A DNA stretch of 64,000 nucleotides, from contig DAMAHZ010000007.1 of the NCBI GenBank assembly GCA_031993545.1, positions 19,257-83,256 on the forward strand, given 5' to 3'. This stretch comes from UBA1535 sp002323775 (GTDB taxonomy: Bacteria; Bacillota; Clostridia; Tissierellales; Sedimentibacteraceae). A program made the position numbers and the translations under genes. Position 1 is the stretch's first letter; every line of letters starts with the position of its first letter. Below the pieces are notes generated by a model, which worked only from the letters and a program-made list of their open reading frames with translations, was not told the origin of the DNA and searched no databases. Positions 61,169-64,000 of the stretch are shown one piece after another.

Positions 61169-61198
61169 TTGCAAACATTATCCTATTTATAATATAAT
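61169..61198 (+). promoter_or_regulatory. Promoter of the M20 amidohydrolase gene
   Basis: TTGCAA (61,169-61,174), 18 bases, TATAAT (61,193-61,198). A 6-bp hairpin AGGCAT/ATGCCT (61,214-61,231) is in the leader. The rest of the 293-bp gap shows nothing else. Confidence 0.6.
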
Positions 61199-61261
61199 AC
61201 ATATTAGAACACAAGGCATTTACAGATGCCTACAAAACTTATTTTATTAGGAGGCTATTAA

Positions 61262-62581
61262 ATGGCTATTTCAAAAGAGGAATTAAAAAGACGTGCTTGT
61301 GAAGCGATTGATAAGAATAGAGATAAAATAATTGAGCTTGGTGATTCTATCTTTGCTGAACCTGAACTTGGATTTAAAGAATTTAAGACAGCAGAAAAAA
61401 TTAAAAAGGTATTTGACGAATTAAATTATGAGTACAGAGATGGTGTGGCGATTACAGGGGTTATTGCTCCATTAAAGGGTAAAAGCTCTAAGATGAAAGT
61501 TGCAATCATGGGAGAGCTTGATGCTGTAGTTGCACCGGGACATAGATGTGCTGATTCTAAGACAGGAGCTGCACATTCCTGCGGACATAATGCTATGATA
61601 GCATCACTTGCCGGAGTAGCTTATGCTTTAAAAGGTACTGGAATCATGGAAGAACTCGACGGAGATATAGCTTTAATGGCTGTTCCGGCAGAAGAATATG
61701 TTGAAATTGAATATAGAAATGGTCTTCGTGAAGAAGGAAAAATTCATTTTCTTGGAGGAAAGCAAGAATTTATCAGACTTGGTGAGACAGATGATGTTGA
61801 TATAATGGTTATGCAGCATGCTCTTAACAATGATATAAAAGGTGTGAAAGCTATTGCTCATATAGCTATGAACGGATTTGTAGGGAAATTAGTTCGCTAT
61901 ATAGGAAAAGAGGCTCATGCAGGCGGAGCACCTCATTTGGGTATAAATGCTTTAAATGCAGCAACTCTTGGACTTCAAGCTGTAGCTATGCAAAGAGAAA
62001 CCTTCCAAGAAAAGGATCAAATTCGTGTGCACCCTATAATGACAAAGGGTGGAGACCTTGTAAATGTAGTTCCTGCTGATGTTCGTATCGAAACTTATAT
62101 AAGGGGAAATAATGTAGAGGCTATAATGGATGCAAATGCAAAGGTAACAAGAGCATTCAAGGCTGGTGGAGATGCTATAGGAGCTAAAACAATAATTACA
62201 GATTTACCGGGTTATCTTCCTTTAGAAATATGCGAGGAGCTTACCGATGTAGCATATGATAACTTAATTCAGCTATTACCTAAAGAAACAGTATTAAAGG
62301 GAGCTCCAAGGTCAACAGGTTCAACGGATGCCGGAGATTTAGCGCATTTAATTCCTTGTGTTCACTCATACTTCTTAGGTGCAGAGGGTGTTTTGCACAG
62401 TGAAAATTTAGAGTTCGTAGACAAAGAATTATCATACGTAACTGCTGCAAAATCACTTGTAATGACAGCTATAGACTTGTTATACAACAATGCAGAAATA
62501 GGTCAAAAGGTTAAAGAAAGCTATAAACCAAAGATGACAAAACAAGAGTACCTAAAAGAATGGGGAAAAATTGACGCTTAA
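61262..62581 (+). CDS. M20 family metallo-amidohydrolase (AbgA-like)
   Basis: 439 aa, cytosolic. Hydrolyses an amide or peptide bond of an amino-acid conjugate using two metals. MGELDAVV, CADSKTGAAHSCGHNAM, PAEEY and the dimerisation-domain KEAHAGGAPHLGINAL match the AbgA/amidohydrolase branch, where p-aminobenzoyl-glutamate is one known substrate; the true substrate here is unknown. AGGAGG before the ATG. Confidence 0.88.
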   Translation: MAISKEELKRRACEAIDKNRDKIIELGDSIFAEPELGFKEFKTAEKIKKVFDELNYEYRDGVAITGVIAPLKGKSSKMKVAIMGELDAVVAPGHRCADSKTGAAHSCGHNAMIASLAGVAYALKGTGIMEELDGDIALMAVPAEEYVEIEYRNGLREEGKIHFLGGKQEFIRLGETDDVDIMVMQHALNNDIKGVKAIAHIAMNGFVGKLVRYIGKEAHAGGAPHLGINALNAATLGLQAVAMQRETFQEKDQIRVHPIMTKGGDLVNVVPADVRIETYIRGNNVEAIMDANAKVTRAFKAGGDAIGAKTIITDLPGYLPLEICEELTDVAYDNLIQLLPKETVLKGAPRSTGSTDAGDLAHLIPCVHSYFLGAEGVLHSENLEFVDKELSYVTAAKSLVMTAIDLLYNNAEIGQKVKESYKPKMTKQEYLKEWGKIDA

Positions 62582-62601
62582 TTAAATATAAAATAGATTA
62601 T

Positions 62602-62636
62602 AAAAATCTCCAATTACAATATATTGGAGATTTTTT
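62602..62636 (+). terminator. Terminator after the M20 gene
   Basis: AAAAATCTCCAAT (62,602-62,614) pairs with ATTGGAGATTTTTT (62,623-62,636), perfect 13-bp stem with a T-run. Confidence 0.88.
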
Positions 62637-62673
62637 ATTAGGTATTTTTTGTATAATTAATTTTGTTTATATG

Positions 62674-62702
62674 TTGACTTGTACATATTTTTATTATAAT
62701 AT
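62674..62702 (+). promoter_or_regulatory. Promoter of the deacylase gene
   Basis: TTGACT (62,674-62,679), 17 bases, TAATAT (62,697-62,702); an overlapping TATAAT at 62,695 gives 15-base spacing. Confidence 0.6.
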
Positions 62703-62736
62703 AAATTAATAAATTAGGCGAGAGGAATAAAATTTT

Positions 62737-63225
62737 ATGGAAAAATGTAAAGCTGTATATGACTCCTTAAAAGAGATGGGTATTGAATACGACCTTGTTG
62801 AGCATCCGCCAACACTAACAACAGAAGAAGCTGACAGATATATTGTAGGAAAAGAAGGTGTTCGTACAAAAAGTCTTTTTTTGTGCAATAGAAAGAAAAC
62901 TGAATATTATTTAGTAGTAATGGATGGCAAAAAACGCTTAGATATGAAGAAACTTTCTGAAATTATTAAGGAAAAAAGCATTAGTTTTTGCTCGCTTGAA
63001 AAATTAATGGAAAAAATGTCTTTACCGGCTGGCACTGTATCATTGTTTGGATTGCTTAACAACACAGAGCACGATATAAAAATATATCTCGACAGGGAAA
63101 TGCTCTCAGAAAAATATATAAGCTTTCACCCAAATGAAAATACAAAAACTATCTTTATTTCCATAGACGATATGTATAGATTTATAAAAACATTGGATTA
63201 CGAATATTCTATTATTGATTTATAA
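62737..63225 (+). CDS. YbaK/PrdX-like aminoacyl-tRNA deacylase
   Basis: 162 aa. Trans-editing enzymes of this family hydrolyse mischarged tRNA, for PrdX/ProX mainly Ala-tRNA(Pro). The N-terminus EYDLVEHPPTLTTEEADRYI, the block GVRTKSLFLCNRKKTEYYLVVMDGKKRLD and the late FGLLNN segment fit PrdX. The catalytic lysine is the one in RTKSLFL. AGAGG before the ATG. Confidence 0.86.
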   Translation: MEKCKAVYDSLKEMGIEYDLVEHPPTLTTEEADRYIVGKEGVRTKSLFLCNRKKTEYYLVVMDGKKRLDMKKLSEIIKEKSISFCSLEKLMEKMSLPAGTVSLFGLLNNTEHDIKIYLDREMLSEKYISFHPNENTKTIFISIDDMYRFIKTLDYEYSIIDL

Positions 63226-63243
63226 AAAGAAAGGAATCAAATA

Positions 63244-64000
63244 ATGATTATAAAAACAGAGTATAATTCACTTCTAAGCTATGTGACATACATCAATCGA
63301 ATACCAATAATTCAGACCTTATCCTTAACGAACGATTCTGATGACAGACTTGAGGGGGTAAAGCTATCAATTAAGTGGGGAAGCAGGGTTGTTGAGGATT
63401 GGCAGCAGGACAACATCAATCTTGAATCAAATCAATCATTAAAAATTAATTTTGAAAAACAGCCTCTCCGTATTAATGCAAAGGAATTTATCACAACGAC
63501 CGAAAGCTATCCGGAAGTATTTACAGTAAGCGTAGAGCATAATGGTTCTATTATCAAGGAGCAAAGCTATGATGTGACTGTTTTAGCTTATAATCAGTGG
63601 CTTGGAAGTAATTACCATCCCACGCTGATTGCATCATTTATAACTCCTAATCATCCTCAGGTGATTAGAATAATTAAAAATGCCTCTGAGATACTAAAAA
63701 AATGGGACACAGTATTTTCAGCTTATCAAACACAGGATAAAACAGATGTACGCAAGCAAATAAAGGCAATTTACCTTGCTATACAAAATGAACAGATTAA
63801 CTATGTATCATCAGCTCCTAGCTTTGAAGAATTTGGACAAAGAGTTCGTTTAGTTGATGATGTTTTAGCCGGTAAAATGGGTAATTGCATAGAATTGGCA
63901 ATATTATTCGCTTCTTGCTTAGAGCATGCTCGCTTAAACCCAATAATTGGTGTTCTATATGGACATGCTTTCGTTGGATGCGTGCTAGAGGAGCAAACAT
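63244..64000 (+). CDS. DUF4011-type protein, N-terminal part (Hhe-like defence helicase candidate)
   Basis: Open from ATG 63,244 (AAAGGA upstream) to the window end, at least 252 residues. An N-terminal Ig-like beta domain (about 1-115) is followed by LAYNQWLG, ITPNHPQVIRIIKNASEIL, PSFEEFGQRVRLVDDVLAGKMGNCIELAILFASCLE and LYGHAFVGCVLEE. This transglutaminase-like C...H arrangement is the known N-terminus of very large DUF4011-helicase-Vsr-DUF3320 proteins, one of which (Hhe) was reported as an antiphage system. The helicase and nuclease parts, if present, lie beyond the window. Confidence 0.82.
   Translation, partial: MIIKTEYNSLLSYVTYINRIPIIQTLSLTNDSDDRLEGVKLSIKWGSRVVEDWQQDNINLESNQSLKINFEKQPLRINAKEFITTTESYPEVFTVSVEHNGSIIKEQSYDVTVLAYNQWLGSNYHPTLIASFITPNHPQVIRIIKNASEILKKWDTVFSAYQTQDKTDVRKQIKAIYLAIQNEQINYVSSAPSFEEFGQRVRLVDDVLAGKMGNCIELAILFASCLEHARLNPIIGVLYGHAFVGCVLEEQT

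Overview
The window is a low-GC chromosome segment from a motile, endospore-forming anaerobe of the Clostridia. The evidence is the AT-rich sequence, strong AGGAGG ribosome binding sites, frequent TTG/GTG starts, a late flagellar cluster, and the spoIIGA-sigE-sigG block. CamA-like, PrdX-like and CD1247-like proteins point towards the Peptostreptococcales/Tissierellales side of the class. I cannot name a genus.

Layout. Bases 1-7,573 hold the end of rpoC, an L7Ae-like protein and the str operon (rpsL, rpsG, fusA, tuf). Bases 7,600-23,800 hold the S10-spc-alpha superoperon from rpsJ to rplQ, including secY, adk, map, a KOW protein, infA and rpmJ. ecfA1-ecfA2-ecfT-truA follow (23.9-27.2 kb). The usual next genes, rplM-rpsI, are displaced to 33.9 kb by a flagellar/chemotaxis block: a CheW split by a CZB domain, flgM, flgN, flgK, flgL, a DUF6470 protein, fliW and csrA. 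Next come queT behind a preQ1-I-like aptamer, efp, an acidic CD1247-like protein, spoIIGA-sigE-sigG-ylmC, a CamA-like orphan adenine methyltransferase and an SLH protein.

From 43.3 kb gene content becomes more accessory. It includes acpS, upp, a cyclophilin and a 340-aa cysteine-rich protein. A MoxR-DUF58-transglutaminase operon follows, bounded by a 260-bp direct repeat of the 3' end of the cysteine-rich gene. Then come a dead lipoprotein fragment, a GerS/YdcC-like lipoprotein, the ndoAI-ndoA toxin-antitoxin pair and folC. A cobalamin riboswitch precedes btuF-btuC-btuD. The tail holds a lipoprotein gene flanked distally by a decayed btuD fragment, then a HAD phosphatase, an M20 amidohydrolase and a PrdX-like deacylase. 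The last gene is the start of a large DUF4011-type protein of the Hhe defence helicase class, cut by the window end.

How the genes work together. Most of the first 35 kb is translation and transcription machinery with leader-type regulation. EcfA1A2T can energise S-components such as QueT. FlgM, FliW and CsrA are three linked checkpoints on flagellar synthesis. SpoIIGA matures pro-SigE, the mother-cell factor, and SigG follows in the forespore. The Btu genes import corrinoids under B12 control.

Most unusual features: the CZB-in-CheW protein; the displacement of rplM-rpsI; chains of short perfect hairpins in many intergenic gaps; the gene-3'-end duplications around inserted genes (46-51.6 kb and, weaker, 58.4-60.4 kb); the CamA-like enzyme beside sporulation sigma factors; and the DUF4011 gene at the right edge. 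Family assignments are by eye from sequence motifs; no database search was run.
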